A stretch of DNA of 64,000 nucleotides from Gehongia tenuis (lineage in GTDB: Bacteria; Bacillota; Clostridia; Christensenellales; NSJ-53), in the NCBI RefSeq assembly GCF_014384795.1, contig NZ_JACRSR010000001.1, positions 558,001 to 622,000 of the forward strand, read 5' to 3'. Below the pieces are notes generated by a model, which was given only the letters and a program-made list of their open reading frames with translations, did no database searches and had not been told where the DNA came from. The position numbers and the translations under genes are program-made. This document shows, one piece after another, positions 16,301 to 24,639 of this stretch; positions within the stretch are counted from its first letter, which is position 1; each line of letters opens with the position of its first letter.

Positions 16301-19300
16301 CCTCCAAGGGGGTCTACCACTGGGTGGAGATGGTGGCCATTGTCACCCAGCCCGCGGAGGGCGAGGCACAGAAGGTCATCTGCACCTTCCGGGATATTGA
16401 GGAAATCAAGCGGATCCGGGAAGAGCAGCACAGCTTCGGGCTGCGATTTGGAGTCACCGTCCGGGATCTTTACGTGCGCATCTTTGAATCCAACGTGGAC
16501 CGGGATGAGTGCTTCAGCTTCAAGGAGGAGAACGGCGCGCTGATGCGCAGCCCGCAGCCCTTCCCTCTGGGCGCCTATGTGGAGCAGATCAGCGCCCTGG
16601 TATGCCCGGAGTTCCGCGGGGAATATCTCGCGCTGTTCAGGCCGGAGAACGTGCGGAAGGCTTACGACGCAGGGAAGCGCAGTCTCTATTTTGAGCACCA
16701 GCGTTTCGAGGAGGATGGCAGCCGGCGCTGGTATGCCACCCGCATCCAGTTTCTTGCCGCGGACGAGGAAGGCCTCAAAGTGATGATGTACCTGCAGGAT
16801 GTTGACGAGATCCGCCGGGAAAAGGAGGAGCAGGAGAACGCCTTACGGGATGCCCTGGCCGCCGCCGAACAGGCGAACCGGGCCAAGTCCGAATTTCTCT
16901 CCCGCATGAGCCACGATATCCGAACGCCCATGAACGGCATTTTGGGGATGGCGGCCATCGCCTCCACGGAAGATAACCCGCCCCGCACAAAAGCGTGTCT
17001 GGGCAAGATCGAGATGTCCGGCAAATATCTGCTCCATCTGGTGAACGATATCCTGGATATGTCCAAGATCGAGAGCGGCAAGGTGGTTCTCACGGAGGAA
17101 ACCATCAGCCTTTCGGAATTTCTGGACCGGATCGAATCGCTGGTGGCGCCACAGGCCCAGCAAAAGGGACAGAGCTTTCATATTGAGCTTGGCGCCGGCC
17201 TGGCCGAGGCCTACCGGGGTGACGGGCTTCGGCTCAACCAGGTGCTGATGAATCTTCTGGGCAATGCGGTCAAGTACACGCCGGAGGGCGGACACATTGT
17301 TCTTCGGGTGCACAGGCAGGATCCGGGAAGACCCGAGGAAACGCTGGCCTTCGAGGTGGAGGACGACGGCGTGGGCATGGCCGCGGAATTCATGGAGCGG
17401 ATGTATGAGCCCTTCGAGCAGGCCCAGGACGAACGGGCGGGCCTTCAGGAGGGAACCGGTCTTGGGCTTTCCATCACCCGCAATCTGGTGCGGCTGATGA
17501 ACGGCGGGCTGGAGGTGGAAAGCGAGCCGGGGAAGGGCACGCGCTTTACGGTGCTGGTGCCTCTAAAGCCCGCGGAGCAGGGTCCTATGGAAAACCAAGC
17601 AGCCCCGGCGGAACCCAGCTGGCAGGACTTTTGCGGCAAGCGGGTGCTGATGGTGGAGGACAACGAACTCAACATGGAGATCGCCAAAACCATCCTGGAG
17701 ATGAAGGGCTTTGGGGTGGATACGGCGGCGAACGGCCGGGAAGGCGTGGACCGCTTTGCCGCTTCAAAGCCGGGCCTCTACTTCGCCATCCTTATGGATA
17801 TCCGTATGCCGGTCATGGACGGCCTGGCGGCGTCGAGGGCCATTCGCGCCCTGGACCGGCCGGACGCCGCCTCGGTGCCCATCGTGGCCATGAGCGCCAA
17901 CGCTTTTCATGAGGAGATTGCGGACGCCAAGCGGGAGGGCATCGACGACGATCTGACCAAGCCCATCGCGATACCCATGAACTCTTTGCCAAGCTGGACC
18001 GGTTTGTTCATGAGATCAGGAAGTGAGGACGGCATGAAACTTTTTAAGAATTGGGATTGGGAGACGCGCAGTTACAACCATCTTTTCCGCTCGGTTCTTT
18101 GCGGCATCGTGCAATATCGTTTGGATTCATCGGGCGAGGTGGTCTTTAAAAACGCCAATCCCGAGGCCATCCGCATCTTTGGCTATGAGCCCGACGAATT
18201 TTGGGCCAAGAAGGATTGGCGGCTGCCGGAGCTCATCGACGAGGCGGACCGGGAGCGGGTGCTAAAGGGCGCAAGAACGCTGCAGAAGGTGGGCCAGAAG
18301 CAGGGCTACGAGTACCGGCTGCGGCAAAAGGACGGTTCGTCCCTTTGGATCATTGGCAGCGCGGAGCTTATCCGGGACCTGGACGGTGAAGTGGTCGTGC
18401 AAAGCGTGTTTCTTGATATCGACAACAGCAAGAAGGCGGAGATGCAGAATCAGCGGCTCACCAAGCAGGTGGAGGCGGGTAACGAGCTTCTCAAGATGGC
18501 TCTCGAACACACCGATAACTATGAGTTTTATTATTATCCCGAGGAACGGCGGGTGATCATTCCCGAGCGGACCACGGCCCGCTTTCACTGTAAGTCGTGC
18601 TACGAGGACATGCCCCAAAGCTTTGCCGAGGATTTCGTGGCGGAGGCCTGCTGGTCCGCCTTTACGGCCATGTATGACGCCATCCATCGGGGAGAGAGGA
18701 CGGCTACGGCGGAATTCTCCTCCAAAAATACCGGCGCCTGGTGCCGGGTGACCCTGTCCAGCGTGGGTTATGGTGAAAAGGGCGAGCCGGTATTTGTGGT
18801 GGGGATCGTGGAGGATATCACCAAGGAAAAGAAGATGGCGGCGGCGCTGGAGGCCGCCCATACCCGCGACCCGCTGACCGGCCTGTACAACAAGGAGCCC
18901 GGCGTTGCCATGGTTCGGCAGCACATGCTGCAAAAGCCCGTCGAGGAGCCCTGCGTGCTCATGCTGCTGGATATGGACAATTTCAAGGCGGTGAACACGG
19001 CGGAGGGATCGGTATTCGCCGATGCCATTTTGCAGGATGTAGCGGACATCCTTTGTGCGGAGAGCGGGCCGGAGGATTATCAGATTCGGCTGGGCGGCGA
19101 CGAGTTCATGCTCTTTCTCAAAAACTGCGACCGGCCCCAGGCCGTTGAGCTGGGACCCCGAATCGCGGAGCGGGTGAAGAGCCTCTACGGCGGACGGGAG
19201 CCCCATCTGTCGGTGAGCATCGGCATGTGCGCAACATCGGTGGTGAACGAATACAATGGCCTCTACCGCTGTGCGGAGAGCACTCTCATGTATGTCAAGG

Positions 19301-21018
19301 AACATGGCAAGGGCGGCGCGGCCTGTTACCTGGATACCTCCAACGAGGCGGGCGCCGATCTCACCCGCATCTACTACGATGAGGGCCATGTCTTCAACGA
19401 TATCGACAACAAGGGCTCCTTCGGCGCGGAAAACATGATGGATTTTGCGCTCGAGGTGCTGGGCCGGGGCAAGAAGCTGGACGACGCCATCTTTTTGGTG
19501 CTGGCCCGAATGGGTACGCGTCTCAAGCTGGACCGGGTGTCCATTGTGGAGTTTGACCGGGATTATCTCAGCTTCCGCTATGCCTACCAGTGGAGCCGAA
19601 GCCGCACCGATTTGCAGATGGGCCAGGAGTTTTACATCGACCGGGAGCTCTATGAACGGTTGCCCCATCTTTACGGCGAGGAAGGCATCTACGAGCGGGC
19701 TTTTAATCGGAAGTCGGCCATGGCTTCCTGCCTGCAGGCCGCCTTCTGGAACCAGGGCATGTATGCGGGCGCGCTGGGCTTTGAGATCGGGGACCCGGAC
19801 TACGTTTGGACCGATGAGGAGCGTAAACTGCTCAAGGAGATGACCAAGCTGATCTCCTCGTTCATCATGAAGGCCAAGGCCGATGCGGTCAGCCGGGCCA
19901 AGACCGACTTCCTCTCCCGTATGTCCCATGAGATCCGAACGCCAATGAACGCCATCTCGGGCATGACCATCATCGCCAAAAGTTTGGTGGACGACCGAGA
20001 AAAAGTGCTGGACTGCCTGGACAAGATCGAGGCCTCCAACGCCTACCTGCTCACCCTCATCAATGATATTCTGGACATGTCCAGGATCGAAAGCGGCAAG
20101 GTGGAGCTGAACCCACGGGCTGTGGATCTGGCGGCGGAGCTGAGGCGGCTTCACGCCATGCTGCTGCCCCAGGCGGAGCAGAAGGGAATTGAGTTTACGG
20201 TGGAAAACCATCTGGAGGCGAGGCCGCTCATGCTGGATGCCCTCCGGCTGAACCAGGTGCTCATCAACGTGGTGGGCAACGCCATCAAGTTCACCGAGAG
20301 GGGCAGTGTCAAGGTGCGGGTGGAACCGGTGGGGCACAGGGCCTCGGGCCCCCTTGTGCGCTTTTCAGTGGAGGACACCGGCGTGGGCATCCTGAAGGAA
20401 AACCAAAGCCGCATCTTCAACGCCTTCGAGCAGGGACGGCGGGAGGTGGTGGAAAAGTATGGCGGAACCGGCCTCGGGCTTTCCATCTCCAGCCGCCTGG
20501 TGCAGATGATGGGCGGCACGCTGGAGGTGGAAAGCGAGGCGGGCGGGGGCTCGAAATTCAGCTTCACCCTGGCGCTGCCCTACGGCGAAGGGGAGACCGA
20601 ACTGGAAATGCCAAAGGCGATGAAACCTATGGACTTCACCGGCAAAAGGCTGCTGCTGGTGGAGGACAACGCTCTCAATCGGGATATCGCCAAAACCATC
20701 CTCGAGATGCAGGGGTTCGTTGTGGAGACGGCGAGGGACGGCCAAGAGGGTGTGGATGCCTACGCGGCCCATGAGCCCGGCTATTATGCGTGCATTTTGA
20801 TGGATATTCGCATGCCGGTGATGGACGGACTGGAGGCGACCCGCCGAATCCGCACCCTGGGCCGGGAGGATTCAAGGACCGTGCCCATCATCGCCATGAC
20901 CGCCAACGCCTTCGATGAGGACAGCCATAAATCCATGGAAAGCGGCATGAACGGGCATCTCACCAAGCCCGTGGTGATCGAGGAGCTCTTCGGGCTTCTG
21001 GGCCAGTGCCTGGCCTGA
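13366..21018 (+). CDS. Giant multi-PAS double hybrid histidine kinase with an internal GGDEF domain (2550 aa; probably two fused genes)
   Basis: Predicted cytosolic signalling protein; I see no membrane segment. Part one (residues 1 to about 1540): several PAS/PAC-like modules, HisKA with phospho-His near 1183 (RMSHDIRTPMNG), HATPase with GNAVKYT and GTGLGLSI, and a receiver with phospho-acceptor Asp near 1478 (LMDIRMPVMDG). Part two (from about 1557): PAS modules, a diguanylate-cyclase domain with intact LGGDEF near 1910, a GAF-like region, HisKA with His near 2188 (RMSHEIRTPMN), HATPase, and a receiver with Asp near 2480. The duplicated kinase-receiver ends, and a hidden stop and start near 18030 in another frame, point to two adjacent genes joined by a frameshift. 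The start is unsure: ATG 13366, ATG 13378 and TTG 13441 (good GGGGAGG) are all possible. A terminator follows. Confidence 0.8.
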   Translation: MGGFMRRTGRRAEEARPIALQGEEALNQANLLKILDGLPDTALYVIRRDSHELLYFNQQVRNVAPGIALGMACHDVWPQMCGHCPFSGLLDGKPYTETMSNHPFGPMVDVTASEVFWDEIPAYLLSIVPHRQTDAEKKRELEREQMSAAAGRVYERIASVNLTGDTYDLMADRTGTKRMGEAGRFSELVREEAARVHASERRAFQAVFSPDNLLKRFEAGDREVYFECHHAWHGEYHWIGTRALPIDNPFGEDRMAVILAENIDDEKRTEEQLKHSFKAACELAGGLTGKYLVEEDRVSLLEANQRYYEFFGITREQGEENAFACLDKQSSDLMTKHILDLVKNRSMINLEFPYVKDGRQIFLRAQASCIGEQEGRPVYFGSVVDVTRRVERERELQATYDDLPGSILKMAIDGAFTYVSANETCFSMTGRREEDFAEGILRLIHEEDRTMVEQLIRSQAAQNLPIVCEFRMIRGDGAVIWLHVEGKRIGAFKGYPLYLTVAVDITRRKDMERALAEEQMRYRLAAETSNDILFEYLVKEDLLRIYQSGEAEHPPRSLERFVETLEDEGRIHPDDRDEILAALSGAKPNFDLRVRSAEGYAWYGCRTTTLMDGGRPLRIIGTLRNIDRVKKAEANRQQWEKISSFAISKDYALLATVDVRSGRYTMRYTSSGGLQDPSRAQGAYDAQIRRLIERHMAPEDRADARERMALSRIIFWLQDGAAEHSLYYRCRLGDAWRWLCISFAYLDEGQDTLLMGVRDIEHARNARLKEELLDQSLKHAISTIYEEIFYANLNTGAVEFVKQREALTHHIHRDDRQEYERVFGAENVLRALAEKGMSLSHEFRRLGHDGLYHWVDMTLMRAENDLNGDGRIVGFVSSIDERRRAQSMREDFFSTIATLFEECSIVNLEEDSYVLQKVKDTQNVIEEEGRFSSSNEAYCRVMIHSEDRAEFRKYFSYGGLRRQIAMGRTRISKELRRLTSKGVYHWVEMVAIVTQPAEGEAQKVICTFRDIEEIKRIREEQHSFGLRFGVTVRDLYVRIFESNVDRDECFSFKEENGALMRSPQPFPLGAYVEQISALVCPEFRGEYLALFRPENVRKAYDAGKRSLYFEHQRFEEDGSRRWYATRIQFLAADEEGLKVMMYLQDVDEIRREKEEQENALRDALAAAEQANRAKSEFLSRMSHDIRTPMNGILGMAAIASTEDNPPRTKACLGKIEMSGKYLLHLVNDILDMSKIESGKVVLTEETISLSEFLDRIESLVAPQAQQKGQSFHIELGAGLAEAYRGDGLRLNQVLMNLLGNAVKYTPEGGHIVLRVHRQDPGRPEETLAFEVEDDGVGMAAEFMERMYEPFEQAQDERAGLQEGTGLGLSITRNLVRLMNGGLEVESEPGKGTRFTVLVPLKPAEQGPMENQAAPAEPSWQDFCGKRVLMVEDNELNMEIAKTILEMKGFGVDTAANGREGVDRFAASKPGLYFAILMDIRMPVMDGLAASRAIRALDRPDAASVPIVAMSANAFHEEIADAKREGIDDDLTKPIAIPMNSLPSWTGLFMRSGSEDGMKLFKNWDWETRSYNHLFRSVLCGIVQYRLDSSGEVVFKNANPEAIRIFGYEPDEFWAKKDWRLPELIDEADRERVLKGARTLQKVGQKQGYEYRLRQKDGSSLWIIGSAELIRDLDGEVVVQSVFLDIDNSKKAEMQNQRLTKQVEAGNELLKMALEHTDNYEFYYYPEERRVIIPERTTARFHCKSCYEDMPQSFAEDFVAEACWSAFTAMYDAIHRGERTATAEFSSKNTGAWCRVTLSSVGYGEKGEPVFVVGIVEDITKEKKMAAALEAAHTRDPLTGLYNKEPGVAMVRQHMLQKPVEEPCVLMLLDMDNFKAVNTAEGSVFADAILQDVADILCAESGPEDYQIRLGGDEFMLFLKNCDRPQAVELGPRIAERVKSLYGGREPHLSVSIGMCATSVVNEYNGLYRCAESTLMYVKEHGKGGAACYLDTSNEAGADLTRIYYDEGHVFNDIDNKGSFGAENMMDFALEVLGRGKKLDDAIFLVLARMGTRLKLDRVSIVEFDRDYLSFRYAYQWSRSRTDLQMGQEFYIDRELYERLPHLYGEEGIYERAFNRKSAMASCLQAAFWNQGMYAGALGFEIGDPDYVWTDEERKLLKEMTKLISSFIMKAKADAVSRAKTDFLSRMSHEIRTPMNAISGMTIIAKSLVDDREKVLDCLDKIEASNAYLLTLINDILDMSRIESGKVELNPRAVDLAAELRRLHAMLLPQAEQKGIEFTVENHLEARPLMLDALRLNQVLINVVGNAIKFTERGSVKVRVEPVGHRASGPLVRFSVEDTGVGILKENQSRIFNAFEQGRREVVEKYGGTGLGLSISSRLVQMMGGTLEVESEAGGGSKFSFTLALPYGEGETELEMPKAMKPMDFTGKRLLLVEDNALNRDIAKTILEMQGFVVETARDGQEGVDAYAAHEPGYYACILMDIRMPVMDGLEATRRIRTLGREDSRTVPIIAMTANAFDEDSHKSMESGMNGHLTKPVVIEELFGLLGQCLA
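17972..18036 (+). other. Probable frameshift fusion point between two hybrid kinase genes
   Basis: Around 17972-17976 the receiver domain loses homology after DDLTKPIAI. In the alternate frame the following bases read THELFAKLDRFVHEIRK and stop at TGA 18024-18026, which is the normal end of such a receiver. Eight bases later ATG 18034, preceded by GAGG, opens MKLFKNWDWETRSYN, a plausible start of the second kinase (18034-21018). A single missing base near 17973 explains the fusion. It may be a real mutation or a sequencing error. Confidence 0.8.
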
Positions 21019-21028
21019 AAAGAGCAGC

Positions 21029-21055
21029 AAAAAAGCGGCGTTTCGCCGCTTTTTA
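21029..21055. terminator. Bidirectional terminator between the kinase gene and the MFS gene
   Basis: Stem AAAAGCGGCG / CGCCGCTTTT with a TTT loop, with A and T tracts on both sides, between converging genes. Confidence 0.88.
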
Positions 21056-21058
21056 TTT

Positions 21059-22303
21059 TTATGAGTTGTTTTCCGGCATCATGCGGGTGGCCTTTCGGAG
21101 CAGGATGTAACCCGCAATGAACATCACGGGAAGCAGGGCCACGCCCGCCTTCGAGGTGTCAAAGATCTGAGTGGAGATCCCCACCAACAGGGTGCCAAGG
21201 AAGGCCGCGCCCTTGCCGAAGATGTCGTAAAATCCAAAGTATTCGCTGGATTTTTCCTTGGGGATGATCCGGGCGAAATAGGATCGGGACAGCGCCTGAA
21301 TGGCGCCCTGGAACACGGCCACGCATACGGCGAGGAACCAAAACTCCCAGGCCTTATCGAGCTGCAGGGCAAACAGGGTGATGCCCACATAGCCCAGGAT
21401 GCAGATGCCGATGAGTTTTTCCGGCTTTACTTTCTTGGAAAAGCGTGAGAAAAGAAGAACGCAGGGGAAGGCCACCACCTGGGTGAGCAGCAGGGCGAGG
21501 AGCAGATGGGTGTCGCTGATGCCCACGTCCTTGCCATAGGAGGTGGCAAGGTCGATGATGGTATAGACGCCGTCGATGTAGAAGAAGAAGGCGATTAGGA
21601 ACATGGCGATGTGCTTTTCCTTGCGGATATCCCGGAGAGTTCGGCCGATCCGCTGGAAGCTTTTTTTCACGATGTGCTGGTTTTCCGCGACAAAATACTT
21701 CTGCCGGTAATTTTTGAGCAGCGGAAGGGTGGCGGCGATCCACCAGATGCCGTTCAGCACGAAGGCGGAAGCGGTGGCCCCGTAGGTGCCAAGGCCCGTG
21801 GAATCGGCGGTGAGAATGAGAAGCAGGCTGATCGTAAAGGGAATGCAGCTGCCAAGATAACCCCAGGCGTAGCCGTGGGAGGAGACCTGGTCCATACGCT
21901 CATTGGCGGTCACGTCGGGCAGCATGGAATCGTAGAAGATGAGACTGCCGGAGAAGCCGATCTTGGCCAGAATGAAGATGATAAGAAAGGCCAGCCAGCC
22001 CACCGGCAGCGCGAGGGCCGCCAAGCCCAGGGCCCCGATGAGAAGAAAGACGGTGAACACCGGCTTTCGAAAACCCTTGGTGTCGGCGACGGCCCCGAGG
22101 ATGGGACCCAGCACCGCCACGATCAGCGTGCAGATGGAGGCGGCGTAGCTCCAGTAGGCGGTGGAATCGGCGGCGGAAATTCCCGCGGCGCTGGCGGTGT
22201 TTTTGAAATAGATGGGGATCACGGTGGATACCAGCATGGTGAAGGCGGAGTTGCCCACATCATAAAGGACCCATTGCTTTTCAAGCTTAGTCAGTTTATC
22301 CAT
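21059..22303 (-). CDS. MFS transporter, UMF1/Atg22-like family
   Basis: A 414-residue integral membrane protein with about 12 hydrophobic segments. The opening KLEKQWVLYDVGNSAFTMLV (with the Y-D-x-G-N-S-A-F pattern) and GPILGAVADTKGFRKP match the UMF1 group of the major facilitator superfamily, related to the yeast vacuolar exporter Atg22. ALSRSYFARIIPKEKSSEYFGFYDIFGK is also typical of that group. The substrate is unknown; amino-acid efflux is only a guess from Atg22. GGGGAGG stands 8 bases before the ATG. It is divergent from the cotJ operon. Confidence 0.85.
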   Translation of the reverse strand: MDKLTKLEKQWVLYDVGNSAFTMLVSTVIPIYFKNTASAAGISAADSTAYWSYAASICTLIVAVLGPILGAVADTKGFRKPVFTVFLLIGALGLAALALPVGWLAFLIIFILAKIGFSGSLIFYDSMLPDVTANERMDQVSSHGYAWGYLGSCIPFTISLLLILTADSTGLGTYGATASAFVLNGIWWIAATLPLLKNYRQKYFVAENQHIVKKSFQRIGRTLRDIRKEKHIAMFLIAFFFYIDGVYTIIDLATSYGKDVGISDTHLLLALLLTQVVAFPCVLLFSRFSKKVKPEKLIGICILGYVGITLFALQLDKAWEFWFLAVCVAVFQGAIQALSRSYFARIIPKEKSSEYFGFYDIFGKGAAFLGTLLVGISTQIFDTSKAGVALLPVMFIAGYILLRKATRMMPENNS

Positions 22304-22458
22304 GGCTTTGCCTCCCCGTTTTTTCTTTCATCATACAATCTTCCGCACCCCATTGTACAGGGGTCAAATCAAAGAATTTGGGTCACTCGGGTTAAAATCG
22401 TGTAAATTTTGCATATCCCAAAAGATAGACCGGACAAACACCCGGCCGGATAGCCATT

Positions 22459-22466
22459 CATACAAT
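22459..22466 (+). promoter_or_regulatory. Mother-cell sigma (SigE/SigK-like) -10 element before cotJA
   Basis: CATACAAT at 22459-22466 matches the CATA-type -10 used by SigE and SigK, 41 bases before the cotJA start. I see no good SigE -35 at the right spacing, so the call rests on the -10 box and the coat-gene context. Confidence 0.45.
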
Positions 22467-22506
22467 GGTAATGGACCCCGAGAATACCATGAATGGAGGC
22501 TTTACC

Positions 22507-22701
22507 ATGGAATACAATCAGCACTATGCCTGTCCGCTGGGCTACCCCGCTTCTCAGGTGGGCTATGCGTCCGCTACCTTTCAGCAGGCGGGCCAGACCT
22601 ATGGACCGGAACAGGCGCTGGCGGCGGGAACGCTGTATCCCGAGCTTGACCTGCCCTACGGCGTCTACCAAAATTACCGTGCGGGGAGTGAACCAGTATG
22701 A
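22507..22701 (+). CDS. cotJA: Spore coat-associated protein CotJA
   Basis: First gene of the cotJ operon, encoding a small inner-coat component of 64 residues. The call rests on the central pattern YGPEQALAAGTLYPELDLPYG, which matches the CotJA motif of an A-x-x-x-G-T-L-x-P-x-L stretch, and on the following cotJB and cotJC. I chose ATG 22507 because GGAGG lies 7 bases upstream; an ATG at 22465 would include the promoter-like box. The stop overlaps the cotJB start by 4 bases. Confidence 0.88.
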   Translation: MEYNQHYACPLGYPASQVGYASATFQQAGQTYGPEQALAAGTLYPELDLPYGVYQNYRAGSEPV

Positions 22702-22973
22702 ATAAAGAGGAATGCTTGCGGCAACTGAGTGCCTATGCTTTTCAGGTTGTGGAATGGGGCCTTTATCTGGACACCCATCCCACCGATACCAACGCGAAGA
22801 ATCAGTACAACTGGGCGATCTACCAGGAGAACTGCCTCAGGAACTACTACACCACCAACTTCGGACCGTTGGAAATCCGGGACAACGACGCCATGGGCCA
22901 GGAATGGGCCTGGATCGAGAACCCCTGGCCCTGGGATCCGGAATTCGTTTCGACCAGCAATGTAGGGAGGTAG
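22698..22973 (+). CDS. cotJB: Spore coat protein CotJB
   Basis: Second gene of the operon, 91 residues. Family features visible are the N-terminal helix LRQLSAYAFQVVEWGLYLDTHP, the YQENCLRNYYTTNFGPL stretch and the Trp/Pro-rich end WAWIENPWPWDPEF. In Bacillus, CotJB belongs to the CotJ inner-coat group with CotJC and CotJA. It is translationally coupled to cotJA (ATGA overlap), and cotJC starts 4 bases after its stop. Unlike cotJC, it is intact. Confidence 0.93.
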   Translation: MNKEECLRQLSAYAFQVVEWGLYLDTHPTDTNAKNQYNWAIYQENCLRNYYTTNFGPLEIRDNDAMGQEWAWIENPWPWDPEFVSTSNVGR

Positions 22974-22977
22974 AAGT

Positions 22978-23171
22978 ATGTGGAACTATGAAAAACGCTT
23001 GGAATTTCCCATCAGCATCAAAGTCCCCAACGCCAAGATGGCGAAGTATATCATCAGTCAGTACGGCGGCCCGGACGGCGAACTTGCCGCGTCCCTTCGC
23101 TATCTGACCCAGAAATTCGCCATGCCCGACGCTCAGGTCAAGGGTCTTTTGAATGACATTGGTACCGAAGA
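22978..23171 (+). pseudogene. cotJC: cotJC fragment 1 of 3 (N-terminus of manganese-catalase-like coat protein), interrupted
   Basis: Encodes the first 64 residues and two bases of the next Glu codon: MWNYEKRLEFPISIKVPN, then IISQYGGPDGELAASLRYL and LLNDIGTE. These match CotJC, a member of the di-manganese catalase family. Family identity breaks at the GA of 23170-23171; read on, the frame adds PAPCSVQ and stops at 23196, so the truncated product lacks most metal ligands and cannot be active. The start has GGAGG about 7 bases upstream. The gene resumes at 28453. Whether excision restores the gene is inferred, not shown. Confidence 0.93.
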
Positions 23172-23185
23172 GCCGGCGCCATGTT
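23158..23185. other. attL of element 1 (core GA at 23170-23171)
   Basis: The left junction reads ...ACCGAA-GA-GCCGGCGCCATG. The element-side arm GCCGGCGCCATGTT is nearly the inverse complement of the right-end arm at 28437-28450 (11 of 14 positions), so the joined ends form a dyad centred on GA, as expected for a serine-recombinase attP. Joining at this GA restores GTEELAHLEMI exactly. Confidence 0.85.
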
Positions 23186-24576
23186 CAGTGCAGTGAGAGC
23201 CGCGGCGTGAGCCGGAGGGTGAAGCGGGTCCCATCCTTCCAGCGGCCGCCCTCCTCCCGGGCGTATTCAATGCGGGAGAACAGGGCGAGAAGAAGGGCGC
23301 GGCGAAGGTGCGGCGGCAGTTTTTCATAGAGCGCCCGAAGCCGGGCGAAGTCGTAGACCTCCGGCGAGGGGGGAGGGGGGAGCGCGGCGAAGGCCTCCTC
23401 GAGCGTCCTTCTGCGTTCACCGTAAGCGGCAAGATCGTAGACGCCCGCTTCCATGAGTTCCGGCAGCCGGGCAATTTGGCCGGCGAGGGTGCGGCGGCGC
23501 CCGGCATAGGGATCGTGGCCTGAGAGGCTGAGGTGAAGATCAAAATAGCATAGGGCGGCGGCGTCCAGGATGCGCCGCTCCACCAGATCGTGGGCGCAGC
23601 TCACCGTAGGACAGCCCGGCGTCCTGCACAGGAGGGAATCCCGGCCGGTGCGCTGTGACTTGCGGGTCATGGGCCGGCCGCAGACGGCGCATAGGACGAG
23701 CCCGGAAAGGGGGGATTCGCTGCGGCTGGAACGATGCCGGATGCGGGCCTCCGCCAGCGCCCAAAGCCCGCCATCCACCAGGGGCGGATGCCGTCCGGGG
23801 AAGAGGAGGGGCGTGCGCCGGGGCCGGGCGCCCTGCTGCCGGGGCCGGGCCTGCCAGCGGATAAACCCGGCGTAGACGGGATTACGGACGATCCCCTGGA
23901 CCGAGGAGGCGCTCCAAGGCCCTCCCGAGGGGGCGGGGTAGGCGAGAAGGCTCAGCCTTTCGGCCACGGCGGCCAGGGTCTCGCCGCTGGCGTACAGCGA
24001 GAAAAGAGCGCGCACCGCCTCCGCCTCCCGCTCCACCGGCTCCAGGGTGTAGCCCTTTTCTCCGGCAAGTTTGACCCGGCGGTATCCATAAGGGGCCACG
24101 CTGCCCACGTATTTGCCCTCGCTCACCGAGGAAAGCCGGCCACGCTGCAGCCGGCGGTTGATGGTCTTGTATTCCCGGCGGCTCATGAAAAGACCAAATT
24201 CGAAGTATTCTTCATCAAATTCGTTGGCGGGATCATAAGTTTTTAAAGGGGTGAGGATGGCGGTGCCGGAGGTTTTGAAAGCCCGGGCCACCAGCCCCTG
24301 ATCGATGGTATCGCCCCGGGCGAGGCGCTCAATCTCCATGACGAGAACGCCCTCCCACAGGCCGGCCTCCACCTCCCGGAGCAGTTTTTGCATGACGGGA
24401 CGGCTGGCGAGCGTCTCGCCGGAGACGATTTCCCGGTCCACCCGGGCCACGGTGATATGAAGGCGCTTGGCCAATTCCCATAGAGCGTTTTCGTGGCGGG
24501 CCAGGGTTTCGCCCTCGCCGCGGGCCTCCGCCTCCCGGTCCGCCCGGGATTTCCGAAGATACATGCAGTATGCCAT
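23185..24576 (-). CDS. Serine site-specific recombinase of element 1 (SpoIVCA/skin-type)
   Basis: A 463-residue large serine recombinase. The resolvase domain starts MAYCMYLRKSRADRE with the nucleophile Ser10 and includes LVMEIERLARGD. The recombinase domain follows, then a zinc ribbon (CAVCGRP and CRTPGCPTVSC) and a C-terminal region with heptad-like Leu/Arg helices. I chose ATG 24576 because GGGAGG stands 5 bases before it; the longer frame to 24804 adds unrelated residues. The stop lies next to attL, the usual layout of integrase genes. Known relatives cut out skin from sigK in sporulating mother cells, so a like role for cotJC is the leading idea. A SigK-like -10 box is present upstream. 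Confidence 0.92.
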   Translation of the reverse strand: MAYCMYLRKSRADREAEARGEGETLARHENALWELAKRLHITVARVDREIVSGETLASRPVMQKLLREVEAGLWEGVLVMEIERLARGDTIDQGLVARAFKTSGTAILTPLKTYDPANEFDEEYFEFGLFMSRREYKTINRRLQRGRLSSVSEGKYVGSVAPYGYRRVKLAGEKGYTLEPVEREAEAVRALFSLYASGETLAAVAERLSLLAYPAPSGGPWSASSVQGIVRNPVYAGFIRWQARPRQQGARPRRTPLLFPGRHPPLVDGGLWALAEARIRHRSSRSESPLSGLVLCAVCGRPMTRKSQRTGRDSLLCRTPGCPTVSCAHDLVERRILDAAALCYFDLHLSLSGHDPYAGRRRTLAGQIARLPELMEAGVYDLAAYGERRRTLEEAFAALPPPPSPEVYDFARLRALYEKLPPHLRRALLLALFSRIEYAREEGGRWKDGTRFTLRLTPRLSLH

Positions 24577-24594
24577 GACGGCCTCCCTTCCCCA

Positions 24595-24603
24595 TAGCTT
24601 ATG
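24595..24603 (-). promoter_or_regulatory. SigK-like -10 box upstream of the element 1 recombinase
   Basis: On the minus strand CATAAGCTA fits CATAnnnTA. It ends 18 bases before the recombinase ATG, leaving a very short leader, and I find no matching -35, so support is weak. Confidence 0.3.
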
Positions 24604-24639
24604 ATGGAAGGCGCCGCCGCCATGCGGAAAGGAGAAGGT

